Source: Sphingobacterium sp. R2 | Lineage (GTDB): Bacteria; Bacteroidota; Bacteroidia; Sphingobacteriales; Sphingobacteriaceae | Assembly: GCF_040760075.1 (NCBI RefSeq) | Contig: NZ_CP142884.1 | Location: 1,984,001 to 2,048,000 of the forward strand | Length of the DNA: 64,000 nt | Direction of reading: 5' to 3' | Shown: positions 35,105 to 45,054 of the stretch, piece after piece | How the letters are laid out: every line of letters starts with the position of its first letter | How positions within the stretch are numbered: the first letter of the stretch is position 1 | Notes under the pieces: generated by a model | The model's database searches: none | The model's input: only the letters and a program-made list of their open reading frames with translations | Told to the model about the DNA's origin: nothing | Position numbers and translations under genes: made by a program

Positions 35105-35665
35105 CTATATTTTGTCGTTCCGTAAAGGCTTGCTTTGCACGGATTGTTTAGCTTTGGCCGCGTAGAGTAGATAGCCTAAGACCCCGATTACAAGTAAAGC
35201 AATATAAAGGAGAATAGTGCTTATACCTCCATTACCTGATGTTTTGTCAACTTGGCTACGCAATTTTTCGTTTTCTTTCTGAAGCTTGCTAATGGTGCCG
35301 ATGTAAGCAGAAACCTGTTTGTCATAATCTATTGCCAGCTGCTGAAATTTGTCTTTTTCGAAATCTTTGATTTTAAGAAGTTTTTGTGTTTCGAGAAAGA
35401 TATTATTATCGGTAATCACAATATCTTTAAGGATGTCGATACTCTTTTGCATGTCTCCTTTTGATTTAAATAGACCAAAAAGGCCCGTTTTTTTGGTCAG
35501 ACTGGTGTCATAAGCACCAAATTTCTGTTGTCGGGCATTGAGTAGTTCGTTTACATGGTTCCGCTGTACTTCGTAAGCGCTGGAATCTGGATTGGTTTGA
35601 GCGTTGACTTGTTTCAGGAAGCCGGATAGAATTGTGAGCAGAAAAAGTAGTTTTATAGATCTCAT
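35105..35665 (-). CDS. exported coiled-coil protein with C-terminal membrane helix
   Basis: A 186-residue protein I do not recognise. It has a signal peptide (LLFLLTILSGFLKQVNAQ), a central helical and coiled-coil region (about 80-145: IGTISKLQKENEKLRSQVD), and one membrane helix at about 150-168 (ISTILLYIALLVIGVLGYLL), ending in a basic tail. The expected layout is a periplasmic stalk anchored at its C-terminus. It has no clear operon partner. Confidence 0.7.
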   Translation of the reverse strand: MRSIKLLFLLTILSGFLKQVNAQTNPDSSAYEVQRNHVNELLNARQQKFGAYDTSLTKKTGLFGLFKSKGDMQKSIDILKDIVITDNNIFLETQKLLKIKDFEKDKFQQLAIDYDKQVSAYIGTISKLQKENEKLRSQVDKTSGNGGISTILLYIALLVIGVLGYLLYAAKAKQSVQSKPLRNDKI

Positions 35666-35765
35666 GTATGTTGAACAATTTGTATAATCAAATATCTAAT
35701 TTAAAACTAACGTTTGCGGTAAGATTTTGTTTTATTATCGTGCTTGTAATCCGGTCGTAGCTGAC

Positions 35766-35940
35766 TTCGCCCTTCGTTCGCCATCTGTTCGCCCTTTGTT
35801 CGGAAATTGGCTACCTTGGTTACACCTTGGGCCCACTGATTGTCCACCTAATCAGTGGACCCAAGGTGGGCAATTAGTGGGCGCAGCGTGGAGCGGCCCC
35901 GAATAAGGGGCGAAGCAGTTGCGAACAGATAGCGAAGCGA
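35766..35940. repeat. structured intergenic element: 11-nt repeats flanking nested palindromes
   Basis: Left side: four tandem 11-mers beginning TTCG at 35766, 35777, 35788 and 35799. Right side: inverted 11-mers beginning CGAA at 35911, 35921-22 and 35932-33. Arm 35777-35792 is the reverse complement of 35921-35936 with one mismatch. Inside, 35823-35841 pairs with 35850-35868 (19 bp, one mismatch, 8-base loop). An alternative pairing joins 35831-35848 with 35865-35882 (18 bp, two mismatches), and the two cannot form together. The element is GC-rich between AT-rich neighbours and has no supported coding frame. Confidence 0.8.
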
Positions 35941-35982
35941 TTACTAGTAGCGATGACCGCGGGTTGACGCTTGATAATTGTT

Positions 35983-36780
35983 TTACGATACGGAATCCTT
36001 AAATTCTATGCGAATTACGTTGGAGTCATCGTCATGAAGTCCAAGGAGCTGGCTTGCATTGCCTTTATTGATGGCGATTTCGAGATAGTTGGAAATGCCG
36101 AATAAGCACAGTTTTTCTCCTTCGCCTACTTCGTTGTAGTGCCAGGAAAGGTTGGTGATGGTTTCATTGCGTTTGAAGTAGAGTACAAACTGCCGTCCTT
36201 TCTGTACCTTATTGAATAAATCTTTGGAGATGTTGGTGATGGCATTGCCAAAGGCATCCACATAAATGACATTGCCTCTAATCATATCTTTATCAAAGAT
36301 AGGCTGCAAGGTCACTTTTTCAATCAGCTGTTGCATTGGCGTTCCGACATCTTTGAGTTTTCCGCCTTTTGCGATGTGACAAGCAGATTTAGATAGAATG
36401 TCTGCTAATGGAAAATGTAGATACCGCAAATCCTGCATTAAGTTGAGTTCGTAGAGTTCTTGCGGCTCATTGCCATTCAACAATAGGCTGAAGATACCGT
36501 TGTCGGCTCCAACAAAATAGTGATCATTATATTTCATGCCGATATACCTGGATTCTTCATGAAATAAGGTGTTGATCCCGATGATATGGACAGTCCCTTT
36601 GGGGAAATAATGATAAGCATTTCCCAATACAAAAGCGGCTCGAGGAATATTAAATGCTGGGATCTCATGAGTAATATCAACAATATTGGCATCAGATAAC
36701 TGCGTTAAAAGACTCCCTTTTAGCGCTGCTTGATAAAAATCTTTATGTCCTAAGTCTGTTGTTAATGTAATTACTGCCAT
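35983..36780 (-). CDS. SAM hydroxide adenosyltransferase / SAM hydrolase family (DUF62)
   Basis: A 265-residue protein of the fluorinase/duf-62 fold. These enzymes use water (hydroxide) to split S-adenosylmethionine into adenosine and methionine. Family motifs are the start MAVITLTTDLGHKDFY, DITHEIPAFNI, FVGADNGIFSLLL and VIYVDAFGNAITNIS. The chlorinase/fluorinase-specific insertions are not apparent, so hydrolysis is the likelier activity. It is divergent from phoH across 352 bases. Confidence 0.88.
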   Translation of the reverse strand: MAVITLTTDLGHKDFYQAALKGSLLTQLSDANIVDITHEIPAFNIPRAAFVLGNAYHYFPKGTVHIIGINTLFHEESRYIGMKYNDHYFVGADNGIFSLLLNGNEPQELYELNLMQDLRYLHFPLADILSKSACHIAKGGKLKDVGTPMQQLIEKVTLQPIFDKDMIRGNVIYVDAFGNAITNISKDLFNKVQKGRQFVLYFKRNETITNLSWHYNEVGEGEKLCLFGISNYLEIAINKGNASQLLGLHDDDSNVIRIEFKDSVS

Positions 36781-37034
36781 TATAATCTAAATCCTAGATT
36801 GAATTGCTGTCGAATTCCCGTAAAATATACCCCGTAATTTATCCAAATAGAGAACAAAATTACTATTTATCAGGTGATTTGTAAAGCTAATTGGAGAACT
36901 TATTTTGATTATCTTTTCTTTTCGGTTGATATACACCGACATAGCACAAATTTCACGTATATTGACATGTTTGCACCTTAGACATTACCCTCCAAATATG
37001 CATTCTTATTCTCGTTGTTTGTACGCGCTATATT
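36781..37034. other. intergenic region between divergent DUF62 and phoH genes
   Basis: AT-rich and without a supported gene. On the minus strand TAATTTTG (36855-36862) matches the -7 consensus for the DUF62 gene, but its -33 element (CTTT at 36883-36886) is weak. Confidence 0.4.
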
Positions 37035-37066
37035 CTTGGTGGTTTCGTTAGAATACGTTAATTTTG
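37035..37066 (+). promoter_or_regulatory. phoH promoter
   Basis: CTTG at 37035-37038, a 20-base spacer, and TAATTTTG at 37059-37066. The predicted leader before the TTG start at 37133 is about 60 bases. Confidence 0.5.
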
Positions 37067-37132
37067 AATAGTGTTATACAGCAATGATATTGTGTAATGG
37101 CTACAATCTAATTAATTCTAAATAGATAAAAT

Positions 37133-38098
37133 TTGAACGAATTACTAATTGCATTAGATGGTCTGAATTTGCCCGTATTATGGGGAGCAGACAATGAGCA
37201 CTTCGATTATTTGAAGAAGCAATTCCCTAAACTGCGGATTGTAGCTCGCGGAAGTGAAATGAAAGTGCTAGGAGATGCGAAGGAATTGGACCTGTTTGAA
37301 CACTCTTTTCAGGAAGTTGTGGCCCATTTGGAGAAATTTAACAACATTACCTTGTTGGATTTTGAAAATCTGCTGGGAGCAAGTGCAGGTTCTGCCGCTC
37401 AACAGGAAAAGGAACTCGCTTCCAAAAATGCTGCTTTTGGATCCGAACCAATCGTATATGGGCCTAATGGTTTGATTGTACGTGCACGTACCCCCAACCA
37501 GCGGAAGATGGTGGATAGTATTTCCAAAAATGATATCTTATTTGCTATCGGACCGGCAGGAACGGGAAAAACCTATACTGCCGTTGCTTTGGCTGTTAGG
37601 GCACTCCGGAATAAAGAAATCAAAAGGATCATTTTGACGCGGCCAGCTGTTGAAGCGGGAGAGAATCTGGGATTTCTTCCGGGCGATTTAAAGGAAAAAG
37701 TAGATCCTTATTTGAGGCCCCTTTATGATGCCTTGGATGATATGATTCCTGCCGAAAAACTCAAAGGTTATTTGGAAAACCGCACCATCGAGGTGGCACC
37801 ATTGGCGTTTATGCGGGGACGTACGCTCGACAACTGTTTTGTCATTTTGGATGAAGCTCAGAATGCAACAGATATGCAGTTGAAGATGTTTTTAACGCGG
37901 ATGGGGCCTACGGCCAAATTTATTGTTACTGGTGATATGACACAAGTGGATTTGCCGAAGAAAAATCAGTCGGGATTGTCAACGGCGATTCGCTTATTAG
38001 ACAATATCGAAGGGATAGATATTGTTCACCTCAGCGGTGGAGATGTGGTACGGCATAAATTGGTGCGCCGCATTTTAGAAGCATACGGCGATATTTAA
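37133..38098 (+). CDS. PhoH family ATPase
   Basis: A cytoplasmic ATPase of 321 residues, linked in other bacteria to RNA metabolism and stress. Walker A is at 140-147 (GPAGTGKT) and Walker B at 238-243 (ILDEAQ). MTQVDLPKKNQSGL is the conserved PhoH segment near 280. The start appears to be TTG at 37133: a TAA stop lies in frame six bases upstream and the N-terminal L-N-E pattern with KQFPKLRIVARG fits Bacteroidota PhoH. No ATG occurs before codon 44, which would cut off conserved sequence. Confidence 0.92.
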   Translation: MNELLIALDGLNLPVLWGADNEHFDYLKKQFPKLRIVARGSEMKVLGDAKELDLFEHSFQEVVAHLEKFNNITLLDFENLLGASAGSAAQQEKELASKNAAFGSEPIVYGPNGLIVRARTPNQRKMVDSISKNDILFAIGPAGTGKTYTAVALAVRALRNKEIKRIILTRPAVEAGENLGFLPGDLKEKVDPYLRPLYDALDDMIPAEKLKGYLENRTIEVAPLAFMRGRTLDNCFVILDEAQNATDMQLKMFLTRMGPTAKFIVTGDMTQVDLPKKNQSGLSTAIRLLDNIEGIDIVHLSGGDVVRHKLVRRILEAYGDI

Positions 38099-38247
38099 TA
38101 GGCTGATACCGAAAGTAAGGTGTTGTTTTCCGCTAGAAATAAATGAGTACAGCGAGCTCATAAAATAAATGCTGTATAATCCTGCCTGGCATGAAGGCGC
38201 CATTCGCAGATTATAATAATTATTTACAGGTGTATTTTACTTTGAAC

Positions 38248-39198
38248 ATGAATGCTATAAAAGAAACAAATTTTAATTTTGAAAACCAGACTGCTTTTTA
38301 CAGAGGAAAGGTACGTGATGTGTATACGATTGCCAATACGTATTTGGCAATGGTAGCTTCCGACCGTATTTCAGCATTCGATGTGGTGCTTCCACGTCCT
38401 ATTCCGTATAAGGGGCAAGTTCTGAATCAAATTGCAGCCAAATTTTTAAAGGCTACTGCTGATATTATTCCAAACTGGGTGGTATCTGTGCCGGACCCAA
38501 GTGTGACCATTGGCCAAATGTGTGAGCCGTTTAAAGTGGAAATGGTTATCCGTGGTTATTTATCTGGCCATGCCTGGCGTGAATATGCGGCAGGTAAACG
38601 TGAAGTTTGTGGAGAATCATTGCCAGAAGGGTTAAAGGAAAACGACAAGTTGCCTGAACCTATTATTACGCCGACAACGAAAGCAGCGGTCGGACACGAT
38701 GAGGACATTTCACGTGCTGATATTTTGAATAAGGGCATCGTAAGCGAAGAGGATTATGTTCAGCTCGAGCAATATACCAAAGCTTTATTCCAAAGAGGAA
38801 CTGAAATTGCAGCACAACGCGGTTTAATATTGGTGGATACGAAATATGAGTTTGGTAAAAAAGATGGTCAAATCGTGTTGATTGACGAAATTCATACACC
38901 GGATTCTTCGCGTTATTTTTATGCAGAAGGTTATCAAGAACGCCAAGATCGAAATGAGCCACAAAAGCAACTATCAAAGGAGTTTGTACGGAAATGGTTA
39001 ATCGAAAACGGTTTTCAAGGAAAAGACGGACAAACTGTTCCAGAAATGACGGATGAGATTGTAGCTTCCATTTCTGAGCGCTATATTGAACTATACGAAC
39101 ATATTGTCGGAGAAAAGTTTGTTTACCCAGAACAGGAAAATGTGCTTGAACGGGTAGAAAGAAATGTGGCAAACGCCTTAAAAGCGCTAAATTATTAG
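38248..39198 (+). CDS. purC: phosphoribosylaminoimidazole-succinocarboxamide synthase
   Basis: SAICAR synthetase joins aspartate to CAIR using ATP in purine synthesis. It is 316 residues, the length of the longer (fungal-like) class found in Bacteroidota. Motifs: [30 protein letters not shown] (written here in part), [29 protein letters not shown]. The ATG at 38248 is chosen; a frame extending to 38191 adds residues that do not fit the family. It follows phoH by 149 bases and may have its own promoter. Confidence 0.95.
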   Translation: MNAIKETNFNFENQTAFYRGKVRDVYTIANTYLAMVASDRISAFDVVLPRPIPYKGQVLNQIAAKFLKATADIIPNWVVSVPDPSVTIGQMCEPFKVEMVIRGYLSGHAWREYAAGKREVCGESLPEGLKENDKLPEPIITPTTKAAVGHDEDISRADILNKGIVSEEDYVQLEQYTKALFQRGTEIAAQRGLILVDTKYEFGKKDGQIVLIDEIHTPDSSRYFYAEGYQERQDRNEPQKQLSKEFVRKWLIENGFQGKDGQTVPEMTDEIVASISERYIELYEHIVGEKFVYPEQENVLERVERNVANALKALNY

Positions 39199-39231
39199 TA
39201 CATTGTATCCTCAAATAAAGGAGATCAACTC

Positions 39232-39612
39232 ATGAAGTATACCATTGATAAACACGATCGCTATATTGTCATAGAACCTCATGTCGATGTGATAGATGCG
39301 GATAATGCAGCTAAACTCAAAGGAGAGTTTTTGTTGCGGAATACGATTGGACAACGGAATATTGTTTTGGATATGATCCACGTTAAGCAGACGGACGAGG
39401 TGGGGATCCGTTTAGGGGTACTCGCACATCGGTTGTGTCAATCGGTTGGTGGCATTTTTATTTTGGTAAATCTCTGTCCTACATTAATGGATATGGTTCG
39501 TGTTTCGCATTTGGACAAATCGCTAAAGATTGCACCATCTTTAAAGGTTGCTGAAGATTTAATCTTTGCGCATGAACTGGAATCTGAATATCGGGGGGCA
39601 ATCGAGGATTAA
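39232..39612 (+). CDS. STAS domain protein (anti-sigma factor antagonist-like)
   Basis: A 126-residue single STAS domain. It shows the alternating beta-alpha pattern: YIVIEPHVDVIDADNAAKLK, RNIVLDMIHVKQTDEVGIR, GGIFILVNLCPTLMDMVRVSHLD. In SpoIIAA-like proteins a Ser/Thr after the second core strand is phosphorylated. Here the position reads K-Q-T-D-E, so a Thr may serve, but this is uncertain. The ATG of ribonuclease Z follows one base after its stop, so the two are co-translated. Confidence 0.8.
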   Translation: MKYTIDKHDRYIVIEPHVDVIDADNAAKLKGEFLLRNTIGQRNIVLDMIHVKQTDEVGIRLGVLAHRLCQSVGGIFILVNLCPTLMDMVRVSHLDKSLKIAPSLKVAEDLIFAHELESEYRGAIED

Positions 39613-39613
39613 T

Positions 39614-40525
39614 ATGAAGTTTGAAGTTCTGATATTAGGAAATAGCTCAGCGACGCCGATGTTTGATCGTCATCCGACCAGCCAGGTGTTGAACTTTAAT
39701 GAGCAATTGTTTTTGATCGATTGCGGAGAAGGCACACAGATGCAGCTCAGCAGATATGGTATCAAGAGCAATCGTATCGGACATATATTTATTAGCCATT
39801 TACATGGAGATCATTATTTGGGCTTGGTGGGTTTGCTGTCATCCATGCATCTTGTCGGCAGAAAAAGTGATCTCCATCTGTACGGTCCTGCCGCGTTAAA
39901 AGAAATCTTAGACTTACAGTTTCTACATTCTGAAACTGTTTTACGCTATAACCTTGTTTTTCATCCAATTTCACCTGACGCACCAGGTGTTATTTTTGAG
40001 AATAGGACATTAAAGGTAAGTACATTCCCGCTCAAACATCGAATTGCTTGTACGGGATTTCGCTTTGATGAAGGGCCGCGGGCAAGAACCTTACTTGCCG
40101 ATGTGGTACAAGCCTTGAATATTCCTACCGTTTATTATCCTGTGATAAAAAAGGGGATGGATTATGTCGACGAAAGCGGTAAAGTATATGCTGCAGATGA
40201 GTTAAGTCTTCCTGCACCACTGTCGCGCAGCTATGTCTATTGTTCGGACACGGTACGTACAGCAGATTATCTCCCTTTTGTTCAGAAAGCAAATCTCATG
40301 TATCATGAGTCTACATTCTTACATGATATGGTGGATCGTGCTAAAGAGACATTTCACACAACAGCCTTTGAAGCCGGCGAGATAGCAAAAGAAACCCATG
40401 CCAAAAAATTGCTGTTGGGTCATTATTCAGCACGATATAGAGATTTACAGCCATTATTGGAAGAAGCGAGGTCGGTATTCCCCAATACAGAGCTTTCGAT
40501 AGAGGGTACATGGTTTTCAGTATAA
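39614..40525 (+). CDS. rnz: ribonuclease Z
   Basis: A metallo-beta-lactamase-fold endonuclease that matures tRNA 3' ends. It is 303 residues. The metal-binding motif HLHGDH lies in IFISHLHGDHYLGL. Further metal ligands are in YHESTFLHDM, KTFHTTA (near the conserved H of FHTTAFEAGEIA) and LLGHYSARY. The ATG at 39614 (MKFEVLILGNSSATP) is set right after the STAS gene; the frame upstream of it overlaps that gene and is not family-like. Matches the standard short RNase Z class. Confidence 0.95.
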   Translation: MKFEVLILGNSSATPMFDRHPTSQVLNFNEQLFLIDCGEGTQMQLSRYGIKSNRIGHIFISHLHGDHYLGLVGLLSSMHLVGRKSDLHLYGPAALKEILDLQFLHSETVLRYNLVFHPISPDAPGVIFENRTLKVSTFPLKHRIACTGFRFDEGPRARTLLADVVQALNIPTVYYPVIKKGMDYVDESGKVYAADELSLPAPLSRSYVYCSDTVRTADYLPFVQKANLMYHESTFLHDMVDRAKETFHTTAFEAGEIAKETHAKKLLLGHYSARYRDLQPLLEEARSVFPNTELSIEGTWFSV

Positions 40526-40556
40526 ATAAGCGCTCCGATGAATAATTGCTTATTAT

Positions 40557-40588
40557 ATTGCATATGATGAACAATTTATCTAAGTTTA
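40557..40588 (+). promoter_or_regulatory. candidate promoter of the his operon
   Basis: ATTG (40557-40560), a 20-base spacer and TAAGTTTA (40581-40588), which differs from TAnnTTTG in its last base. The leader before the hisC ATG would be about 13 bases, so there is no space for a his leader-peptide attenuator. Confidence 0.35.
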
Positions 40589-40607
40589 CGGCTCTAATTT
40601 TTTTATA

Positions 40608-41666
40608 ATGGATAATCCATTCAACTTAAACAATCTATTACGGGAAAATATTAAGAAGCTCGTACCTTATTCATCCGCAAGAGATGAATTTAAAGGGGAG
40701 GCATCCATATTGATCGATGCCAATGAAAATCCTTTTGGATCCCCACTAAGCCATGATTACAACCGATACCCAGATCCTCTCCAACATCAACTCAAAGCAA
40801 AGCTTTCTAAAATAAAAGGCGTACCAGCAGAAAATATCTTTTTGGGAAATGGAAGCGATGAAGCAATTGATATTTTATATCGTGCTTTTTGTACGCCCGG
40901 TGTGGATAATGTGATTTTAGTTCCACCAACCTATGGTATGTATGAAGTTTCTGCCAACATCAATGATGTTGCCTGTAGGAAAGTCAACCTTACCGCAGAT
41001 TATCAATTGGATTTGGAGGGTATTGCCAATGCAATAGACGCTCATACGAAACTAATTTTTATCTGTTCTCCGAATAACCCAACCGGAAACTCAATCCGTC
41101 GTCAGGACATTGAAACGATCCTGAATAATTTTCAGGGGCTGGTGATTGTGGACGAAGCTTACATCAATTTTTCCGCTGTAAAATCATTTACACAAGAATT
41201 GGCAGAATACCCCAATTTAGTAGTGTTGCAGACATTGTCCAAAGCCTGGGGCTTGGCAGCCTTACGCTTGGGTATGGCTTTTGCGAGTAAGGAGATTATA
41301 ACTGTTTACAATAAAATTAAACCTCCATATAACATTAACCAGGCCACACAAGATATTGTACTTGAAGCTTTGGATCAGGTGGATCAAGTCAATGACTGGA
41401 TCAAAGAAACCGTAGCGGAGCGCGAAAAACTCGTGCGCGAACTGCTTGAACTGGATTATGTGCATCATATTACACCTTCGGATGCTAACTTTATTTTGGT
41501 CAAAATGGATCAACCTCGGGAAGTTTACGACTATTTGGTTCAATATGGAATCATCGTGAGAGACCGGTCTAAAGTCGAATTATGTGACGGATGTTTGCGG
41601 ATCACTGTTGGTACACCGGCTGAAAATCAAACATTATTAGAAAAACTTAATCAAATCAATAAATAA
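40608..41666 (+). CDS. hisC: histidinol-phosphate aminotransferase
   Basis: A PLP enzyme that converts imidazole-acetol phosphate to histidinol phosphate. It is 352 residues, normal for HisC. The PLP lysine is Lys212 in [16 protein letters not shown]. Other fold-type I marks are [12 protein letters not shown] [18 protein letters not shown] and the aspartate in [10 protein letters not shown]. It is the first gene of the operon here, with hisG and hisD missing from the usual place upstream. Confidence 0.95.
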   Translation: MDNPFNLNNLLRENIKKLVPYSSARDEFKGEASILIDANENPFGSPLSHDYNRYPDPLQHQLKAKLSKIKGVPAENIFLGNGSDEAIDILYRAFCTPGVDNVILVPPTYGMYEVSANINDVACRKVNLTADYQLDLEGIANAIDAHTKLIFICSPNNPTGNSIRRQDIETILNNFQGLVIVDEAYINFSAVKSFTQELAEYPNLVVLQTLSKAWGLAALRLGMAFASKEIITVYNKIKPPYNINQATQDIVLEALDQVDQVNDWIKETVAEREKLVRELLELDYVHHITPSDANFILVKMDQPREVYDYLVQYGIIVRDRSKVELCDGCLRITVGTPAENQTLLEKLNQINK

Positions 41667-41670
41667 TACT

Positions 41671-42810
41671 ATGCCTGATAACTTAAAACGTGTACTGTTT
41701 ATAGACCGAGACGGAACATTAATTTTGGAACCAGAAGATGAACAAATCGATTCTTTTGCCAAATTAAAATTCTATCCTGGTGCCTTGCAGTATCTGCCAC
41801 GTATCGCAAAGGAACTGGATTTCGAATTGATCTTGGTTTCCAACCAAGATGGTTTAGGAACGTCTTCCCATCCGGAAGAAAATTTCTGGCCAGTCCATCG
41901 TTTTGTGATTGATACGTTTGCAGGGGAAGGGGTGGTATTTGCCAAAGAGCATATCGATAAAACTTTTCCATATGAAAATGCAGACACGCGTAAGCCGGGG
42001 ATAGGTATGTTGGGGGATTATTTTGATGCATCAAAATATGATTTGAGCCAGTCTTTTGTTATTGGTGATCGTGTAAACGATGTTAAACTGGCACAAAACC
42101 TCGGCGCAAAGGCAATTTGGCTACGTGCTAACGATCAATTAGGTGCTTTGGAAAACTTAGCGATCGATTCAACTGTTATAGCTTTAGAAACAACAGATTG
42201 GAAGACCGTATATGAATTTCTTAAATTGGGCACGCGTACCGCCGAACATCATCGTAAGACTAACGAAACAGATATTTTTATTCAGTTAAATTTGGACGGT
42301 TCGGGTAAGTCAGACATTGAGACAGGACTGCCGTTTTTCGACCATATGTTGGATCAATTGGCTCGGCATGGGGCATTAGACTTGACCATTAAGGCGAAAG
42401 GGGATCTTCATATAGACGAACATCATACCATCGAAGATACAGGTATCGCTTTGGGGGAGGTATTTTTGAAAGCCCTTGGTGATAAGCGCGGTATTGAACG
42501 TTATTCGTATACATTACCGATGGATGATTGTTTGGCTCAGGTTGCATTGGATTTTGGTGGTCGAAACTGGATTGTATGGGATGCAGCTTTTAAAAGGGAA
42601 AAAATTGGCGATATGCCTACAGAGATGTTTTTTCATTTCTTTAAATCCTTTTCGGACGCTTCGCGATCGAATTTAAATATACAAGCAGAAGGCGAAAATG
42701 AGCATCATAAGATCGAAGCAATCTTCAAAGCTTTTGCTAAATCCATCAAGAAAGCGGTGAGACGCGATGCTGATCACATGCAGTTGCCAAGTACGAAGGG
42801 AGTATTGTAA
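41671..42810 (+). CDS. hisB: bifunctional histidinol-phosphatase / imidazoleglycerol-phosphate dehydratase
   Basis: Two activities of histidine synthesis are fused in 379 residues. Residues 1-170 are a HAD phosphatase with nucleophile Asp in [16 protein letters not shown] and [12 protein letters not shown]. Residues 190-379 are the dehydratase with paired His motifs [21 protein letters not shown] and [12 protein letters not shown]. The phosphatase half has no cysteine at all, so the zinc site of the E. coli enzyme (Cys-rich loop before RKP) is absent; here the loop reads [15 protein letters not shown]. It starts 4 bases after hisC. Confidence 0.96.
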   Translation: MPDNLKRVLFIDRDGTLILEPEDEQIDSFAKLKFYPGALQYLPRIAKELDFELILVSNQDGLGTSSHPEENFWPVHRFVIDTFAGEGVVFAKEHIDKTFPYENADTRKPGIGMLGDYFDASKYDLSQSFVIGDRVNDVKLAQNLGAKAIWLRANDQLGALENLAIDSTVIALETTDWKTVYEFLKLGTRTAEHHRKTNETDIFIQLNLDGSGKSDIETGLPFFDHMLDQLARHGALDLTIKAKGDLHIDEHHTIEDTGIALGEVFLKALGDKRGIERYSYTLPMDDCLAQVALDFGGRNWIVWDAAFKREKIGDMPTEMFFHFFKSFSDASRSNLNIQAEGENEHHKIEAIFKAFAKSIKKAVRRDADHMQLPSTKGVL

Positions 42811-42811
42811 A

Positions 42812-43402
42812 ATGATAGGAATTATTAATTATGGTGCGGGGAATATTTTTTCCTTAACAGCGGCATTAGATCGGGTAGGACTCTCCTATGGGATGATCAA
42901 CAGGGCGGAGGAGATCGATCTGTACGATCGGATTATCATTCCAGGAGTTGGGCATGCAGGTGCAGCGATGGATAAATTGCACGAGTCTGGACTCGTGCCT
43001 TCTATCAAGGCGTTGCGTAAGCCGGTGTTGGGCATTTGTGTAGGAATGCAATTGCTAACTGATTTTTCAGAAGAGGGAAATGCAGAAATGTTAAAGTTAA
43101 TTCCTTTGAAAACCCTTCATTTTGATAGCAAAAAGGCAGGTAAAGTGCCACATATGGGGTGGAATAGCGTTTCTGTACAAGAAAATAATCCTTTATTTGC
43201 ACACATTCAAAATCAGACTTATTTTTATTTTGTCCACTCGTATTTCATTGAATTCGATGACAGGTATACCGCTGCAAAATGTGTCTATGGGCAGCCTTTT
43301 TCAGCGGCAATTTCCAAAGATAATTTCTTTGGTGTGCAATTTCACCCCGAGAAATCCGGGAAAGCAGGTGAGCAATTATTGCTCAATTTTTCAACTATTT
43401 AA
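42812..43402 (+). CDS. hisH: imidazole glycerol phosphate synthase, glutaminase subunit
   Basis: HisH releases ammonia from glutamine and channels it to HisF. It is 196 residues from ATG 42812 (MIGIINYGAGN), one base after the hisB stop. The class I amidotransferase triad is visible: Cys in PVLGICVGMQLL, and His and Glu in FGVQFHPEKSG. An upstream ATG at 42767 lies inside hisB and is rejected. Confidence 0.96.
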   Translation: MIGIINYGAGNIFSLTAALDRVGLSYGMINRAEEIDLYDRIIIPGVGHAGAAMDKLHESGLVPSIKALRKPVLGICVGMQLLTDFSEEGNAEMLKLIPLKTLHFDSKKAGKVPHMGWNSVSVQENNPLFAHIQNQTYFYFVHSYFIEFDDRYTAAKCVYGQPFSAAISKDNFFGVQFHPEKSGKAGEQLLLNFSTI

Positions 43403-43423
43403 ATTGACTAAAAACATTCAACT

Positions 43424-44176
43424 ATGTATATCATTCCAGCAATAGACGTTTTGGACAAAAAGGTTGTCCGTCTGAGAGAAGGCAACTATGACGACGTTAC
43501 AACGTATGCAATCAGCTTAGAAGAGCAGATCGAAAACTATCATGCAAATGGTACTGAGCTGGTTCATATCATTGATTTAAACGGAGCAAAAGGAGACTTC
43601 AGTAATCAGGCCTACTTATTTGATATCATCCAAAAAACAGAAATGAAAATTCAATATGGAGGTGGTGTCAGAAGTATAGAAAAGGTAAAGGAACTGGTCG
43701 ATGCTGGTGTTTATCGTGTCATTGTGGGAACCCAGGCCATTACAAATCCTTCTTTTCTGGAAGAACTGGCTACCTTGAACGAAGGGAAAGTGAAGTATGC
43801 GGATCACATTGTAATAGCAATTGACGTATTGGATGAAGTTATTAAATATTCGGGCTGGTTGGAAAGCTCGCCAATCAGATTGATCGAATATATTGATAAA
43901 TGCTTGGTATTGGGATTCTTTAGGTTCTTATGTACCGATATTAGTAAAGATGGTAAATTGGGCGGTGCTGGTGTGGAATTGTACCAAAAGTTGTTGAGCC
44001 ATTCTCCAATTATCAAGCTCATTGCTTCTGGTGGAATCAGTTCAATGGATGATATTCAGAAACTTCAGGAATTGGGTGGAGTAGAATCTGTAGTTGTTGG
44101 AAAGGCAATCTATGAAAATAGAATCTCGATCGATGAAATCAAAGATTGGAATTTAAAATCGTTAATCAGATTTTAG
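43424..44176 (+). CDS. hisA: 1-(5-phosphoribosyl)-5-[(5-phosphoribosylamino)methylideneamino]imidazole-4-carboxamide isomerase
   Basis: ProFAR isomerase, a TIM barrel of 250 residues. The catalytic Asp pair is in the first strand ([17 protein letters not shown]) and in [14 protein letters not shown]. The phosphate sites are YGGGVRS and LIASGGISS. It is slightly longer than the usual 245 and has an insertion around [16 protein letters not shown]. It follows hisH by 21 bases and is followed by hisF after one base. Confidence 0.95.
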   Translation: MYIIPAIDVLDKKVVRLREGNYDDVTTYAISLEEQIENYHANGTELVHIIDLNGAKGDFSNQAYLFDIIQKTEMKIQYGGGVRSIEKVKELVDAGVYRVIVGTQAITNPSFLEELATLNEGKVKYADHIVIAIDVLDEVIKYSGWLESSPIRLIEYIDKCLVLGFFRFLCTDISKDGKLGGAGVELYQKLLSHSPIIKLIASGGISSMDDIQKLQELGGVESVVVGKAIYENRISIDEIKDWNLKSLIRF

Positions 44177-44177
44177 C

Positions 44178-44930
44178 ATGCTTGCAAAACGTATTATTCC
44201 GTGTTTGGATGTTAAAGACGGGCGAACTGTAAAAGGCGTCAATTTCGTAGACTTGCGTGATGCGGGTGATCCTGTTGAGCTAGCCTATGCGTATTCCCAA
44301 CAGGGAGCTGATGAACTCGTTTTCCTGGATATTACAGCGACACATGAGGGTCGTAAAACAACAATTGATTTAGTCAAAGCGGTCGCACGTCAAGTCAATA
44401 TTCCTTTTACAATCGGCGGTGGTATCAATGAAATTAAAGATGCTGATATCCTGTTGAATGCAGGTGCAGATAAAATTTCCATCAATTCAGCCGCGGTACG
44501 TAATCCGGCTTTGATTAATGAAATGGCAGCTGCTTTTGGTGCACAATTCGTTGTAGTAGCGGTAGATACCCGATCTATTGAAGGACAAAATTTTGTGTAT
44601 TTGAGCGGTGGACGTATAAAGACCGAGTTGAATACATCAGAATGGATCGTTGAGGCACAGGAGCGAGGAGCAGGAGAGATTTTGCTTACATCGATGGATC
44701 ATGATGGTACAAAAAATGGCTTTGATAATGGCTTTTTAAAAACCATAAATGATCAGATCCATATTCCGCTTATAGCTTCTGGAGGTGCGGGTAATCAACA
44801 GCATTTTGTGGATGTTTTTCAACACGCTAACGTAGATGCAGCTTTGGCGGCCTCCGTTTTCCATTATGGTGAAATATTGATTCCGGATCTTAAAGCTACG
44901 TTGCAGCAAAATGGAATTGTCGTAAGATAG
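44178..44930 (+). CDS. hisF: imidazole glycerol phosphate synthase, cyclase subunit
   Basis: HisF uses the ammonia from HisH to make imidazole glycerol phosphate and AICAR. It is a 250-residue TIM barrel with catalytic Asp in [11 protein letters not shown] and Asp in [13 protein letters not shown]. Phosphate sites are TIGGGINE and [10 protein letters not shown] 124-base gap separates it from hisIE, longer than the other gaps in the operon; it contains only a short GAGCC-CAT-GGCTC hairpin near 45006. Confidence 0.96.
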   Translation: MLAKRIIPCLDVKDGRTVKGVNFVDLRDAGDPVELAYAYSQQGADELVFLDITATHEGRKTTIDLVKAVARQVNIPFTIGGGINEIKDADILLNAGADKISINSAAVRNPALINEMAAAFGAQFVVVAVDTRSIEGQNFVYLSGGRIKTELNTSEWIVEAQERGAGEILLTSMDHDGTKNGFDNGFLKTINDQIHIPLIASGGAGNQQHFVDVFQHANVDAALAASVFHYGEILIPDLKATLQQNGIVVR

Positions 44931-45054
44931 GAAACAGGATTGAAGACCAATGATCAAAGAGTAGTACGTCATACACTTGCTGAATGAAGTCCTGAGAAGT
45001 TAAACAGGAGCCCATGGCTCTTCGAGAATAATTAAAAATTGAAATACTAAAATC

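Noticed and set aside
38666..39214. 182-codon minus-strand frame opposite purC
   Set aside because: It is antisense to conserved purC codons and has no family-like sequence.
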